From NCBI GenBank assembly GCA_009760855.2, contig WPIO01000024.1, positions 4,302,501 to 4,366,500 on the forward strand: a stretch of DNA of 64,000 nucleotides, given 5' to 3'. Both the position numbers and the translations under genes were made by a program. Shown in pieces: positions 12,446 through 24,984 of this stretch; position 1 is the stretch's first letter; every line of letters starts with the position of its first letter. The notes under the pieces are model-generated. The model did no database searches. It saw nothing but the letters and a program-made list of their open reading frames with translations, and was not told where the DNA came from. This DNA is from Cristatella mucedo. Lineage: Eukaryota; Bryozoa; Phylactolaemata; Cristatellidae.

Positions 12446-15400
12446 GCACCTAAACGCTTGTAATATAAATTTCCAACCGGCTCTACACCATCGGCAACTT
12501 TTAGGTGCAACAAAAGCAAAACAAAATTTTGAGTCGCATTCAGTTTTATTGCCACCATCACCAGGGTAGGTAAAGGTGATATCCCAGGTCTGAATTCTTT
12601 TTTGAAATGGACATTTAACATTGATCAAAAGTTTCTGTAAAAATAATTATTTATTACAGCAATATATTCATATTTAGTCTTAATATAGCAAAGCGCATTC
12701 TCAGCTCATATTTTTTCAAAAAAGTTCCTTCTACCATTAGACGGATTGAATAGTCAAATACACTGAAGCCCAAATCTTGATAACAATTCAGAGCAATTCA
12801 CTGCTATCTTTTCACGGACATGTGACTGGGGTTTCCTTTCGTTATTGAGAATGGCAATAGACCCTGAGCTTTATTGTTCCCTCATCACGTAGATTGGACT
12901 AGTTTACAGTGCCCTGGTTCAGCAACCTGAAGACTGTTAGTTGAAAACGTTATGAACTTGTCATGCATCAAGGCTAGAAATTGCATCACAAAAGAGCGTT
13001 GCTAACGGCCATTTACCTCATGAAAGATTAGGCCCACGTTATTAATGAAATATGCTGTATTGTCAAACCGAAGGCACGGGTAATCAAAGAAACTAATGAT
13101 TTCCTAGGTATAATGTATTCCTTTTACTGAAAAGTGTGTGTCTATCTTGTCAGAGCGAGGATTTCAGCTCACCAAACGAAGCAATAATATTTTGCTACTC
13201 ATATTGATGCACATGCAGTACCCGGAGCTATAAGCCATCTCACTCGAGAAGGCTTATGGAATGCCAACACACCCAGCTGCCTCAGTTTAGATGGCATCAT
13301 TCAAGCCCAAGCTCACCAAGCTCAAAATCGTCTCAATATAGAGTGAAGCACCGTGTATTGATATATTTTGGTGGTCTAAATGTGGCATGTGAGCTAGAAG
13401 GACAAACAGTGTCTGGAGAACTCCTTCGTCCATGTTAAAAACCAGAGGGCTGTACAAGCGAGTTATTGACCTAAAGCATTGTACCCTCATTTGCCTCGAT
13501 ACTCTGAGCATGGCCAGCAATTTAATAACTCACTATTGCTCATAGTCGCTATGGCAAACTACAAATGGGAGGGCTCTGGCTGCCACACACGTATTTGGTA
13601 TGTTCATTGTAAGGTTGCCTTAATCAAGGAACTGAATGAGTTTGCTTACTAATGGCAATGTTAGACCAAAAGCTCAATGTTTATAGTTGCTTGGAAGGAG
13701 AAGGACGCCTCCATAACAATACTATCGTATTCAAACTGGTCAATGACAGAAGCGCTTATTAATCTGCTCCTGTTTACAATGGAACTTAGGCAACTGTGAC
13801 AAATCTGGGAACTGTTGCAGCTATGGAAACTCAGGCTGTCCTATTAGGCTCTACTAAGCAGAAATAGAGCTTGTCCTGTAAAATGATACCCTGTGATAGC
13901 AGACTCTTAATTTTGCGATTACTGAGAGTGAGTCGTTGCTGAAGCCAGTGTATTATCACCTTCAACTATGCACTCAATATCCATATAGGGAATATCACAT
14001 ACAAAATACAGAAGATACTCTGCAAAAGTACTCTAATGCCAGTGACTAAAAGATAAAATCTAATCCCTCTAGCCACAGTAGAAATTCGGAGCACCTATAG
14101 AAATGGCTGACAGTATTGTCATAGAGGTGTTTTGGTCACTCTTCATGACCCTACCCTGTTCGCTTGAACTAGTCCTTCGTCGGCAACAATTTACCTTTGG
14201 TGAAATAAGGTTGTCATCAGAGAATGGCTATTTTTCATCATATAAAATAAGCTATCAAATAATGCTGCGATCACAAAGGTTCACGTGAAAATTGTATAAA
14301 CTCTAATTTCCTGACATTGATAGTGCCATCGAATAAGGTGGTGGAAGGCCGTGATGTGGACAGCACCGGTTTTATAGTAGCCGCTCTGGCCGAACTTACG
14401 ATAGTATTCAATTAATCTGCAATCCTTGAGGTAAGCTCGTACAGAAGAAAAGATAGGCAGAATTGGCCGGAAGCTCGATCTCCTCCTCCAAGGTCGGTGG
14501 GGTTATCCCTTATGGTTAAATAGGTCTATATTTGGCAAGAAGTCAAGAACGGCACAGCGATGCAGCCTTGCTCTGCTGGCTGGGTGTTATGGTCTGGTCA
14601 CCGAACCTCAAAGCATTGCATAACTGAGTCCGTGTGTCAGCTTGTGAACTCTCTTAAGGCACTCCAAAAGGAGCCTTTCTTCTTATTGGATAGGCTAAGC
14701 GGTAATTCGGCCATTTTGGCAGATCATGATTTAATGCACCATGGAGTACTGCTTGTCTATCTCGAGAGGTCGAGTCATCCGGGTGTGCTCGTCTTGTCAT
14801 TTGGGCCTGGATGACGTGGTCCCTTGTTCTTTGGCTTTAACGAACCTTGGCTGCGTGCTGGAGGCGGATCCTTGTTTTGGCAATGTTTAGTGTGATGCTC
14901 CCATAATGTAGCAGAGTATACTAATAAGCTATCTGGCCTAATGTAATTTCTAAAATGATTCCTCATTTGCTCGTGCCCAATTACAAGCCTTCGTCTTTAG
15001 CGTTTCATAATTTGTTAGTCACTTGTTCCCAGATGTCATCTGGACTTCGCAACTGGGTTAATCCGACTCGATTACCTCTGTGCACTGGAAAGCCGATGAA
15101 CTCTGTGTGGTTGTAACAATAGTTTGGCTGCGGAATCAGTATGTCATGGAACAAAATGCATAGCACTTCGCTTTCCGATCGGTAATAACCTAACTGTTCA
15201 CTGTCATTCAAAAGTCTAGGCGTGAGTGTATGGTTATAATATAGCATGGACACCAGCTATTCTCTATAAAGCATCGCGCAACGTTTATCTCAAACCAGTG
15301 CAGAAAATAATAGATATCTGATGGCATGCAAGAAATAAAGAAGATAAGTCGGTGACCCAATTAGTACTGCAACGGCCTAGGCTGGTCTGATACCTTCAGC

Positions 15401-15939
15401 ACTGCTCACAGAAGTCTTTTCTTAGCCCCTATTCGTGTCTTATATTTATTTGGGGGTAACTGCAGTTAAACGATGCTCACCCGTATTTAGCTAAAGCTTT
15501 GAGTAAAGAAGAAGCAATGGAACCGGACTAGTGCACGGAAAGGCTGCCGACTATAGACAGGCTGAGAAGGCCGCTTGGTTAAAGCTCAAAACAAGGCATC
15601 TAAAAAGTTGTCGGCAGCAATTTATGTCGAAGCCTAGCAGTTTGGTAAAGCTGATTAATGCCACCAGCTGTAGCTGCTTGCTACGTTTTCATTTTGTTTG
15701 ATGACTGCATACATACGAGTGATTGATGCACCAGAACCATGCTGAGTCAGCTGGACTTTTGGAAAACAGTTGTTGGTTGTTCCTAAATTACTAAGACTAG
15801 GAGTGGAAAATGCAATATTATATGGTTAGTTCAATAATAAATTAAAAGTGTGTGCCGAATAAAGAGTTGTCCTACAGAAGTTCACAGAGGAGTTGTAGGT
15901 GGTTTGTGAGCCGTTCTACGTAGCATGTCAATAGCCTCT
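12446..15939. other. No supported gene; intergenic
   Basis: Low-complexity content is small here and open stretches are short (60-84 codons) without recognisable motifs, signal peptides or splice pairs that join into a plausible protein. No LINE or SINE block could be matched by eye. Ancient unrecognisable repeats cannot be excluded. Confidence 0.5.
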
Positions 15940-16083
15940 TTTGTATAGCGACAGTAGAGCCGCTAAGGCTATCACCCCCGTCTGCAGCAGAGAAAAAGAA
16001 TCGCCCACCATAGGATTCAAACCCTTGACCTCGCACTGAGGTCGTGAAAAGCAACTGCCTTGCCTATTAGGCCATCGTTGCGG
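15940..16083 (-). mobile_element. tRNA-derived SINE, family SINE-1 (copy a)
   Basis: On the minus strand the element begins with an A-box-like GATGGCCTAATAGGCAAGGC and has a good B box, GGGTTTGAATCC, about 50 bases later, the spacing of a tRNA promoter. A non-tRNA body follows (CTCTGCTGCAGACGGG, then CGCTATACAAAAG). The same head and body occur in the plus-strand copy at 24985-25145. It lies just upstream of the 2.3 kb tandem duplication. Confidence 0.75.
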
Positions 16084-17147
16084 TTTAGGGTCAATTATCT
16101 AGGGTTTAGGATCGAGTCGGGCACCCCTAAATCTAAAATGATTAGTTACTCTGTCGTTTATCACTAACCGTTTGGTTAAGCTTTTAACAGCATAAGTAAA
16201 GTGCATAGAAATAGACTAGGGTTTTTGAATTATCTACATCACTTTGTTAATGTAATCGTTGGTAGTGAGGTTAACGAATCTTGTTAGTGGTCACGACGCC
16301 TTGTGAACCAACTCTACCCAGTCAGTGTTTGGCAGACTTCTGTAATAAGTTAGGGGGACTCGTATTCACTGCTGTATTCCGCTACTTAAAAAATCCAAGA
16401 GCTAGTGTTGGAACTAAAAATTCGCTGCCGAGCTACACAGTTCAGGACTTTTCCGTTAATCATCCTATTTCGGTAGATATTAGCACCTTCACGATTGCTG
16501 AGATCGTGGCCTAGTACTGGCCACCTTAAGAAGCTATCGTAACCAGCCTATAAGAGTTAACGTCCTGTCTGACTAAAGCCCCTGGGAAAGGCAACTCCTC
16601 GAGCGGGCGCTGGCTGGGCAAATGCCATAATGGCAGCCGGGCCGTACCTATTTAGCTTCAAGCACTAATAATCGGTTGGGGAGTTTCGTGGGCCCTTCAG
16701 TCCAGTCGATTGTCATTTTATTAGCCCTGCCGATCTAGGTAGAATGTATTGTATCCGCTCTCCTTTCTTTTACGTAACGCATTGGTACTTTGGGAGCTCT
16801 ACTGGTTCTAATTATTTCCCACTTACTTTGACAAATCCGTCATTTACAAGTGGATCAAAACACTTTGAAACGGCCTTCCTCCTGATTTATGACCACATTC
16901 TCGGGCCTCTGGCTATTGGTTTATTGGACGATAGAACCACCTATGGGGTGCTGCCCTCTTGTAAACTCCCATATGTTAGGTTGTTTTTCAGGCTTCCCTG
17001 AGCATGATGAGACAGTATCATTAGCCTACGGTAACTTGGCCATCTCTAAAATATGCCGCCAGTAGTGCTATTCTCGCTCGTTCTTTACCAAATTCCGTTT
17101 GGTATACTTAACATCTTTAAGGTCAGCTGACCTTACCACCGACCTAG

Positions 17148-17279
17148 ATGCAGCATTTTAGGTGCCAAAAGGGGGAGGGAGCAACAAAATGCTTCATTCA
17201 AGTGTGGTTATTGGTCATCGGAGTAGTGATTTCAGCTGCTTCACTGTCAACACCAGCCTTTGGATTTTGGACTCCGGCT
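17148..17279 (+). pseudogene. Decayed duplicate of the protease signal-peptide exon
   Basis: Starts with ATG and encodes a basic, Lys/Cys-containing N-terminus followed by a hydrophobic stretch (CFIQVWLLVIGVVISAASL), clearly matching AFIQVSLLVIGVVIPADSL of the exon at 19444. At the point where that exon has the donor GCTG|GTGAGTG, this copy reads GCTCGTGATTG; a GT remains but the consensus at positions +4 to +6 is lost. The frame instead runs on into intron-like sequence to a stop near 17435. It may be a dead first exon or a weak alternative one: a splice at C|GTGATT would keep the same phase. Confidence 0.55.
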
Positions 17280-17889
17280 CGTGATTGTGCTTGGGGGCAC
17301 TGTTTGGTGCTCACCTGTGGAGCTAGCAATGGCAGTCAGCACTTCAATTGTGGCCCAATAAATCGGATGCTTTTATTATGGCCAGAAAGTATTTTTGCAC
17401 CATATTCCCTTGGTAAGCGATTAAAGCGAATTTGAGAGTAGAAATCGCTAATCCAATTAGTTGTGCAGGTGAAGTGAATAGTAATTGAAAATATTAGGAA
17501 GATTGGCCAGTGAAAGGTGCCTTACCAGTATCATTGAAGCGAATCTAGTGCTTTTGAGCCAGCTACGACAGGGTAGTGGTTGTTCCGGGACTCGTTTTTT
17601 CTGTAAACACTCAAGCATGCAGCCTTTGAACTGTTTGCCAGGGCCAGACAAAAGAAGATGAATCACATGTTTGGGTGACCTGGAACCGGCTGAAGTTCTC
17701 AAACAATATCCATTTAACATTTTTTGTTGCGGCTAACAAGATGCACTGCTGCTATCAGTAGAATAGCAGGGTCCCGGTAATATATCAGCTGACTCTAGAT
17801 CGCAGCTGCGATGGGTCACAGGGACATGCATGTCATTAGGATAGAGCCTAAATGTTATCGGCTACAGGATCCATATAAATAATGTCAAC

Positions 17890-18480
17890 ATATTTGTGAC
17901 ATCCTGCATTCGCTTATACAACTCGGTGCCTTCTAGTCTACCTGCATGTGCCATCAGGCACTTAAAGTTGGTGCAATGCCTTGTATCTAGGCTTGCTCAT
18001 ATGAGCATTTCAGTTGCTGACATATACCACCTCTCCTCGACCTGCACTGACTCCATGTAAGGCATTGAATTGACCAACTTGTGGTTACCCAGTGATCGGT
18101 CACTCTGTTTTCTTGCTCAAATTTATCTGTCAGAACTATTTCCCCACTAGGCTAGGCACAGTACTTCTCACTTTTCCCATGCAGGTCATTTACCTATCGA
18201 TTGAAATGACATCAAATTCTTCGGCGATCAAACCTTTAGCTTGTATGCCGCCAAAGTTAGAAAGTCACTCTCGACATGTAATTACATCTTACTAGAAAAA
18301 CTTTGCAATCACTTCATCACCCACTTATTGCTCCCAGGATTTGCTAAATCATTGCAATTTGTAATTTATGTGCTTATTTGTCTTGAAACTGCTAATGCTA
18401 AGGTTAAATTCAATACAATTAATTACTCTCTTAGTTACCACTAAACATTATAACAGGCTTTTTATGCAGCTTAGGTTAAG
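17890..18480 (+). mobile_element. LINE-1 3' remnant inside left duplication copy
   Basis: ACCACCTCTCCTCGACCTGCACTGAC and the sequence around it match the LINE-1 region CACTTCTCTCAGACCTGCACTGGCT of the copy at 38425, with heavy decay. The stretch from about 17930 (CTTCTAGTCTACCTGCATG) through 18170 follows LINE-1 order. The corresponding place of the right duplication copy carries the same remnant, so the insertion predates the duplication. Confidence 0.6.
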
Positions 18481-19443
18481 TGCCGAGAAATGAATTAAGT
18501 TTTCTTCAGTTGGTCACATCCATTCATTCATACTAATTTTCGTCTGGGATTGAGATTAAGGACCTCGTTAGCAGGCCCAGCCACTCGTGAGCCTTTGCTG
18601 CCCAAATGCGGATTTAACAGACTTCTATGTGCAGTTAGTTGTGATCTTTGTCGCTGCTGTATTTCCCTAGTATAGAAAAGCCTAGGAATTAGTGTAGCAC
18701 CTTGAATTCCCAAGCTACAATGCAAATTTAGGGGCTTTGCCTTCATTCGTCGTACTTCAGTAGAGATCAGCCCCTTTTGGAGAGCTAAAAGATTAATTTA
18801 ATTCTGGCCGACCATAGAAGCAGCCATACCCACTCCTCAACAACTATTTTTATTCCTGACTACTTCTGTTAGCAAAAGCAAGGCTCAGCCCCTGGGCTGG
18901 CTAGGGCAAAATTTCAAAGAAATCGCTGGGCAATATTTAGCCTTGAACGCCAATTACCGGTCAGAGCGTTCCATGGACACTCCACTCTGGCAATTGTCAA
19001 TTTTTCAGACCAACTGTTCACAAAAGCATTTCGTCCATCCACCTTTCACCCATCCACATTCATTTCCATCGTAAATCTCATAGGTACTTTGGTAGCTATA
19101 CTAGCTCTTTAATTTTTCCACATACTTCATCAACTTCCTATATTACCACCACATAACAACTATTTCCAGTGGACTTCCTAGGGATTTATTACCAACCATA
19201 CTCGGGCCTCTGCCTATTGGTCATGAGGACTATGGTGCAATCTTTGGGGTGGTGGCCGGCAAGGCACTCCCATACATTGGGTTGTCAGTCACGCTTCCCC
19301 GAGCACAATGTAACACTAAGCCTGGGATAACCAGACGATCCCTCAGAAGTATGACCAGTAGCACCGTTCTTGGTCGTCATCTAAAGATATCCGTTCGGTG
19401 GCTTAGATACATCTGAGCTCACCGAGCCTCACCACCGACCAAG

Positions 19444-19576
19444 ATGCTGCGTTTTTCGGTGCCAACCAAGACGACAGCAACAAGTGCCTTCATTCAAGTG
19501 TCATTACTAGTGATCGGAGTAGTGATACCAGCTGATTCACTGTCAGCGCCAGCATTTGAAGCCCAGACTGCAGCTG
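19444..19576 (+). CDS. Metalloprotease exon 1: signal peptide
   Basis: Forty-four codons from ATG to a strong donor (G|GTGAGT), ending in phase 1. The N-terminus is short and basic (Arg3, Lys9), then residues 15-30 form a hydrophobic core (AFIQVSLLVIGVVIPA), then small residues suited to signal peptidase. That is a secretory signal. I link it to the exons from 26099 on because phases match (G + AA gives Glu), the orientation is the same, and an M12B protease needs such an exon at this place. The link spans a 6.5 kb intron and is not proven by sequence alone. The ATG is chosen because it starts the homologous part of the left duplicate too. Confidence 0.6.
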
Positions 19577-20119
19577 GTGAGTGAGCTTGTGGGCACGGTT
19601 TTGCACTGCTCTGCGGTGCGAGAAAAGGCTGTCAGCTTTTCGATTAGGCTCCTTTAAGTCTGGTGCGTTTATAGACTCCCGAAGCTGTTTTTATTTTCCG
19701 CTCGATTGTCTCGGTTTGCGATTGAAACGAACTTTAGGAAAATTTGCAACCCATTTAATTATGCAGCTGGTGAAAACCTACTGGTTATATTAGGAAGATC
19801 GACATCTAAAAGGAGCCTGCAGAGAATTTTCTAGATGAATCCTGGGCTTTGGAGCTAGCTGTAACAGAGCACTTGTTGGAACCGGTTTCATGTTGACTCA
19901 TTCACAACCAAACTTGCAGCCTTTAAACCGTTTGTGAATGCCAGATAAAAGAAGATGAATCGTCTACACGGCTTGCATGGCAATGGGCCTAGGTTCACAC
20001 ACAATAGCTATTTTTCTTCTGACAACAGCCTGCAGCACTGCTCTTAGTAGAATAGCAGGGTCCTGGAGAAATATCAGCTGACTCTAGATCATAGCAGTGA
20101 TAGGGTCACTTGGCCTACT

Positions 20120-20760
20120 GGCTGTGAGGCTACCACACCCATGGCTAGATGGAAGCTAGAGCTCAATCGGATCGACAATATCATGCAAATCGGTCCAAGC
20201 ATTTACGAAATGCCGTTTCGACTGCAGTAACTAACTGCTTGCTGGTCTACCGAACTGCACAATCAGTTCTTTACTGCTGGTGCATAACTCTGCAGCCCGT
20301 CTGTCGTGAGAGTAGCAGTTGCAATCTCATATCACTTCTAACCTGACTGCACTTGCTCCCAGTCAAGCAAAGCATCGACTTCAAGGTTCCTTTACTCACT
20401 TTTAGCTCCCACTTTTATAGGCTTTAGCCTACATATCAGATCCGCCCTCTCACTAGCCGAAGCATCGCGCCACCATCTTTTCTCAATCAATACTTATACG
20501 TCCACCTTACCCATTACTCAAACCCTTCGGAGATTACATTTTTATCCTTGTTTCCCAAAGCCTGTAAACAGCTTGCAACTAGCGTCTCGACGCCCCCTTA
20601 TTTAATTGCATTTAAATAGAAGCTAAAACTCATATATCATACACAGCTTTTCGTGAGTCAATCATGTGTCCTTTTGTGGCTATGCATACTGCCACTGTTA
20701 GTGCCGACTCCAACCATATTGGAATGTTGGCCCTATGCCTGACAGTTTAAGCCGTTTAAC
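20120..20760 (+). mobile_element. LINE-1 3' remnant inside right duplication copy
   Basis: AACTCTGCAGCCCGTCTGTCGTGAG matches AACTCTGCAGCTAGGCTTGTCTGTCGTGAG of LINE-1 at 38371. Further on, AGTCAAGCAAAGCATCGACTTCAAGG matches the GTCAAGCAACGGATTGACTTTAAGG block, and the 3' UTR words TGTGGCTATGCATACTGCCACT are recognisable. No ORF survives. It occupies the same place in the unit as the remnant at 17890-18480. Confidence 0.7.
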
Positions 20761-22024
20761 GCTTCCTGTCATTGAGCATTCTACCACTCAACGTTGGTTC
20801 GCAATTCCTTAGCATCATATTTAAAGTACCTTGAAATATACAGCGTTCTGTGAGGGTGCCATACAAATGTATCAACAATAATATCACTATCATGCACAGC
20901 CTTGAGATGAAGTGAAGTACTACGACCTTAAGTTGTGTATGGTTTTCTGGCTGCGATTGAGCCAATATTGAAGTCATACCTAATACATGGTCATGTCGAT
21001 GTTTCAGCTAAAACTACACAGTTATTGACGGGAATTAAAAACTCCAATTATTATTAAATGTTGTGGTTATTTCAGCTCCTTGGCAACTATACTCTCAGTT
21101 TTTATGTTTAGGGGTTTGATCGTTGTGGGTCGTTGAAACCCAGGAGAGGAGTCTTTTGCTCTAGATAACCTAAGTCTTGGTTTGGAAACGTAAAGTAAGT
21201 GATTCTTTTGTGCTAACTAAAAGTGATTATGATAGAAGCTGGGGCTCCTCTGCCACCGTGCAAATAATACTGTCAAATCAGCAATTATTATTACAATTAT
21301 ATCTTTATTTATGTGTTCAATCTCGATTTGAAATATTTATTATCTTTATGGTAGGGTAATGGTACAATTATATCGATTCCAATGAATTTAGTTGTACCAG
21401 TTCCGATATCAAGAAATAAACAAAGTAATTTCTTGAAAATTGACCTTTTTTGTGCTACCACCACTAGTAGATTAAACAAGATCTTGATGCAGGAGTGACA
21501 ATAATAATAGTAATCACAAGATTAATGTAGTTTTAAATTTGTACTTAATAATCTAATAATTTTCCCACTGCTTTTAAATTTGCTGTAAACCGAGCATGAT
21601 AAGATGATGAATGTAAGCAGTACTTACGGGGACGGGTTTCGCCCGAAAACGTAATTTCAGCCCATGTAGTGCTTGAGGAGAAGTGAATGATTGTATGGTA
21701 CTGTCACAGCTACATGGTATTAGTTCAGAAAATAAATAAGTAGATGGAAACAGAAGTCAATTTGCAACGTCACGGTTGGCCAATGCACTCAAATGGAAGG
21801 TGAAAAATTATCATAACTATGTAACTAATTATATAAGACACTTTTTATGTTAAATGTTAGCAGAAGTTTGTGTGTGAAGTTGAAGTGGCCAGGTGGTGCA
21901 AATTGTCAATTCAATAACAGTGCATTGGTCAAGACAAATGGTGTTGAATGAGATAATAAAATGATGGTCTCTACATACTATAAATGCTTAACATTATATA
22001 TTTTTCACGGTAATGTAAAAAATT
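20761..22024. other. Intron 1 of the protease gene: nothing else supported
   Basis: AT-rich sequence without a recognised exon, RNA gene or repeat; only short open stretches. Confidence 0.5.
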
Positions 22025-22720
22025 TCACCATTTCTTTAGTTCTGTCTAGGCTTGACTATTGTAATTCCCTTTTGGCATGGCTACCAAAGAAAGCTATTAT
22101 GCCACTACAGCTGACTATGAATATGGCTGCAAGGCTGGTCTTCAAGCCCTAGCGGTTTGAGCACGTGTCACCTTTGCTGGAAGAGCTAGGATGGTTGCCG
22201 GTTCAGCAAAGGATACAGAGCAAAGTTGTTACTCTGACCCACAAGGCCCGCCACGGCTTGACTCCTTCGTACCTAGCTGAACTGCTGCATCAGTTTCAGC
22301 CTGTTTATGCCCCGAGGTCCTGTGTGGACAATAAATTAGCTGTCCCATTCCTCAGCTTAAAGACAGTTGGTGACAGAAGCTTCAGCTCTGCAGGTCCTAG
22401 ACTATGGAACTCGCTTCCACAATTCTTACGAAACGACAACTACTCTCCTCCTGCCGACTGTGGGACATCTTTTTCAGTGGTCCTGAGTGGCTACTTCTAT
22501 GCTACTCACTACCTCAACTGCTCTCCTGACTCTGCTATACTTCCCACTTTCTCTTTGTTACGTGAGACGAAGTCTGTTGGCTACCGAATGCGTACCGAAA
22601 GCCGATTAGGCTGTGATTGAGCTATACAAAAATCTCCTGCGTAACACCCACATGGTCTTTATGACTTTGTGGAGTTGCTGCCGGAGATAAATACATTGTT
22701 AAGTTCGCTTGGCTCAATGA
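22025..22720 (+). mobile_element. LINE-2 family, best-preserved 3' part
   Basis: Encodes, with one interruption near 22153, the C-terminal domain of a CR1/L2-type LINE polymerase: SRLDYCNSLLAWLPKKA, NMAARLVFKP, then SPLLEELGWLPVQQRIQSKV, THKARHGLTPSYLAELL, KTVGDRSFSSAGPRLWNSLP. A 3' UTR follows, ending at TGTGGAGTTGCTGCCGGAGATAAATAC. This copy serves as reference for the other LINE-2 fragments in the window. It is 5'-truncated within the RT and lies in intron 1 in the same direction as the protease gene. Confidence 0.88.
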
Positions 22721-23737
22721 AAAGCTAGGAAGAAGGCATGTGCTTTTAAATGATATTGAAGCATTCGATCTTAATGCAGGTGAGGACTGACCCTAAAAGA
22801 GATTCTAAAATCTCGGTTCACACCTGCTGATAGCCTGTTGATTGTCAAATCTTTTTCATACTCGTGACAAAAATGGCTGGACGATGGGCTGTTTCGGAGC
22901 AGGCCTTGGGTTAGCATGCTGGCGGAACAGGACGGCCGGATAGGTATAATCATTAATTGTGCCGAAGGAGGTAATTGTGCCACAGAGCCACTCTTGAGGT
23001 ATGTTCAACAAACTAGACTGTGCCAAGGATGTTCATACTATAGTTAAAAGTTGCAGCAGGTCATGAGTATATATTGCAATGAAGCCGACAGTTTCAGTGA
23101 GTTGAGCAGCATGCATGCCAGTAGTGAGTCCAGAATGAGCGATATGAAAGTATTATGAATGAAAATTCATCAATTGTTGAGCTAGGGACTCAATACTATC
23201 CACTATGCTGATACCTCACCTGTTAATTAGGCCGGGTTATAAATAACCCTAATTAATTGCAATATCTTAATTGTGATGGCTTGACATAGTTACAGCAAAT
23301 CTATTAAAACGTAAACTGAACTGTTGCCTTGTTGCAACATCTTGCTCAAGTAGTCTTGAAACAGTGGTAGTAACCCATGGCAGTTCCTGGATGTCTATCT
23401 AACCAGACTGTTGAAGATAACTTTCTAGGTTAAACCTACGTACATGCTATGTTAAGATGCAGCTGCTCTTTGGGATTGCTATATTACTCCAATTTCAGTT
23501 CGCCTGTATGTGCTTCGGCTTTAAGTAGAAGTCCTAACTTTCATACCAGGGAAAAGGTAATGCAGTATTTATACCAAAAATGCTATTACCAGGACAGTTT
23601 TTGTAGAGCTGTTTTGGTCGTAATGCCGAAGCTGCTTAATGCCTATCCAAAATCTCAATAACCAATACCGCAATATCTCCTTTATTATGACCGTTTTCAA
23701 GTTATGCGTGTCTCCATCTTTATCTCCGTCTCTGCAA
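22721..23737. other. Intron 1, nothing supported
   Basis: No exon, RNA gene or mobile element could be recognised. Open stretches of about 70 codons on both strands have no motif. Confidence 0.45.
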
Positions 23738-24260
23738 CCACCTCAGCCTCTGCCTCTGCCTCTGCCTCTGCCTCTGCCTCGGCCTCCGCCTCGGCCTCCG
23801 CCTCCGCCTTCGCCTCTGTATCCACCTCCATCTCTGCCTCCGTCTCGTTTCCGCCTCCGTCTCCTCCTCATCTCTGTCTCGCCTCGTCTGTCTCTGTCTG
23901 TCTCTGTCTCCGTCTGTCTCTGTCTCTGTCTCCGTCTGTCTCTGTCTCTGTTTCCGTCTGTCTCTGCCTCCATCTATCTCCGTCTGTCTCTGCCTCCATC
24001 TATCTCCGTCTGTCTCTGTCTCCATCTATCTCCGTCTGTCTCCGTCTGTCTCCGTCTGTCTCCTTTTGTCTCCTTCTGCCTCCGTCTGTCTCCGTTGGTC
24101 GCCGTCTGTCACCGTCTTTATTTGACTGTCTCGGTCTGTCTCCGTCTGACTCCAACTGTCTCCTTTTGTCTTCATTTGTCTCCGTCTGTCTACATATTTC
24201 TCAATGATTCTCTATCTAGGAGTCGGTTTCAGACTCAATCTCACTCTCATTCTCTCTTAG

Positions 24261-24347
<87 letters not shown>

Positions 24348-24608
24348 GTCTCTCTCTGTCTCTCTGTCTCTCTCTCTGTCTCTCTGTCTCTCTCTGTCTC
24401 TCTCTGTCTCTCTGTCTCTCTGTCTCTCTGTCTCTCTGTCTCTCTGTCTCTCTGTCTCTCTGTCTCTCTGTCTCTCTGTCTCTCTGTCTCTCTGTCTCTC
24501 TGTCTCTCTGTCTCTCTGTCTCTCTGTCTCTCTCTCTGTCTCTCTGTCTCTCTGTCTCTCTGTCTCTCTGTCTCTCTGTCTCTCTGTCTCTCTGTCTCTC
24601 TCTCCCTC
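23738..24608. repeat. Long CT-rich satellite, several nested repeat units
   Basis: About 870 bases in which the + strand is almost purely pyrimidine with regularly spaced G. From left to right the unit changes: TCTGCC/TCGGCC hexamers, then TCTGTCTC/TCCGTC mixtures, an interval of irregular CTCCGTCTGT, a pure (TC)n block from about 24255 to 24337, and finally an 8-mer TCTCTGTC array to the end. The open frames across it (331 codons of Leu/Ser/Pro) are products of the repeat and not genes. Confidence 0.97.
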
Positions 24609-24984
24609 TTACTCAGCTTCGTGGGTTATCTTGACGCTTTCTTTACCGGAAGCATTCGGCCGGACCGAATCGCTGCTTCAGCTTCTTCCTAGACGTTTTG
24701 TGACTAAGCTGTCCTGCACACGAAATTAAGGTTCACACGACAGCAAAACACCCATGCAGCCAATGCCGATACCTCGCATGTCAGTTTACTGGTCAGCATG
24801 GGCTCCCTCGCCAGTAACCTACAATATTAAGGCAGCAGTTTACCGATGCTGACATTTAGTTGTTACGGTAAGGGCCGACTTTTTTTCGCAGCTTTTTACC
24901 TGCTTGTGTAGAATTTTCGTGAAAAATTCAAAAACAATGGTGTTAATGAGCAGCAGTTACGGCTGGCGAATGATGCGAGGTGAC

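Larger units (their letters stand above)
16265..18500. repeat. Tandem duplication, left copy (about 2.3 kb unit)
   Basis: This unit is homologous in direct orientation to 18550-20760. Landmark pairs keep a nearly constant offset: CAGACTTCT at 16333 and 18618, GCCCCTGGG at 16578 and 18888, CTCGGGCCTCTG at 16900 and 19201, the ATG at 17148 and 19444, TAGAATAGCAGGGTC at 17759 and 20048. It contains a decayed signal-peptide exon and, at the right end, a LINE-1 remnant that is also shared. Divergence is substantial, so the duplication is old. Confidence 0.8.
18550..20760. repeat. Tandem duplication, right copy (carries the usable first exon)
   Basis: Homologous to 16265-18500 with offsets of about 2285-2310 bases (landmarks listed there). 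It contains the first exon of the metalloprotease gene at 19444-19576 with an intact donor. Sequence 5' of that ATG is shared with the left copy back to about 18550, so both copies could have carried the promoter. I see no clear TATA box at the usual distance. Confidence 0.8.

Noticed and set aside
23639-24634. 331-codon open frame rich in Leu, Ser and Pro
   Set aside because: It lies on the CT satellite; all frames stay open because the repeat has few stop codons.
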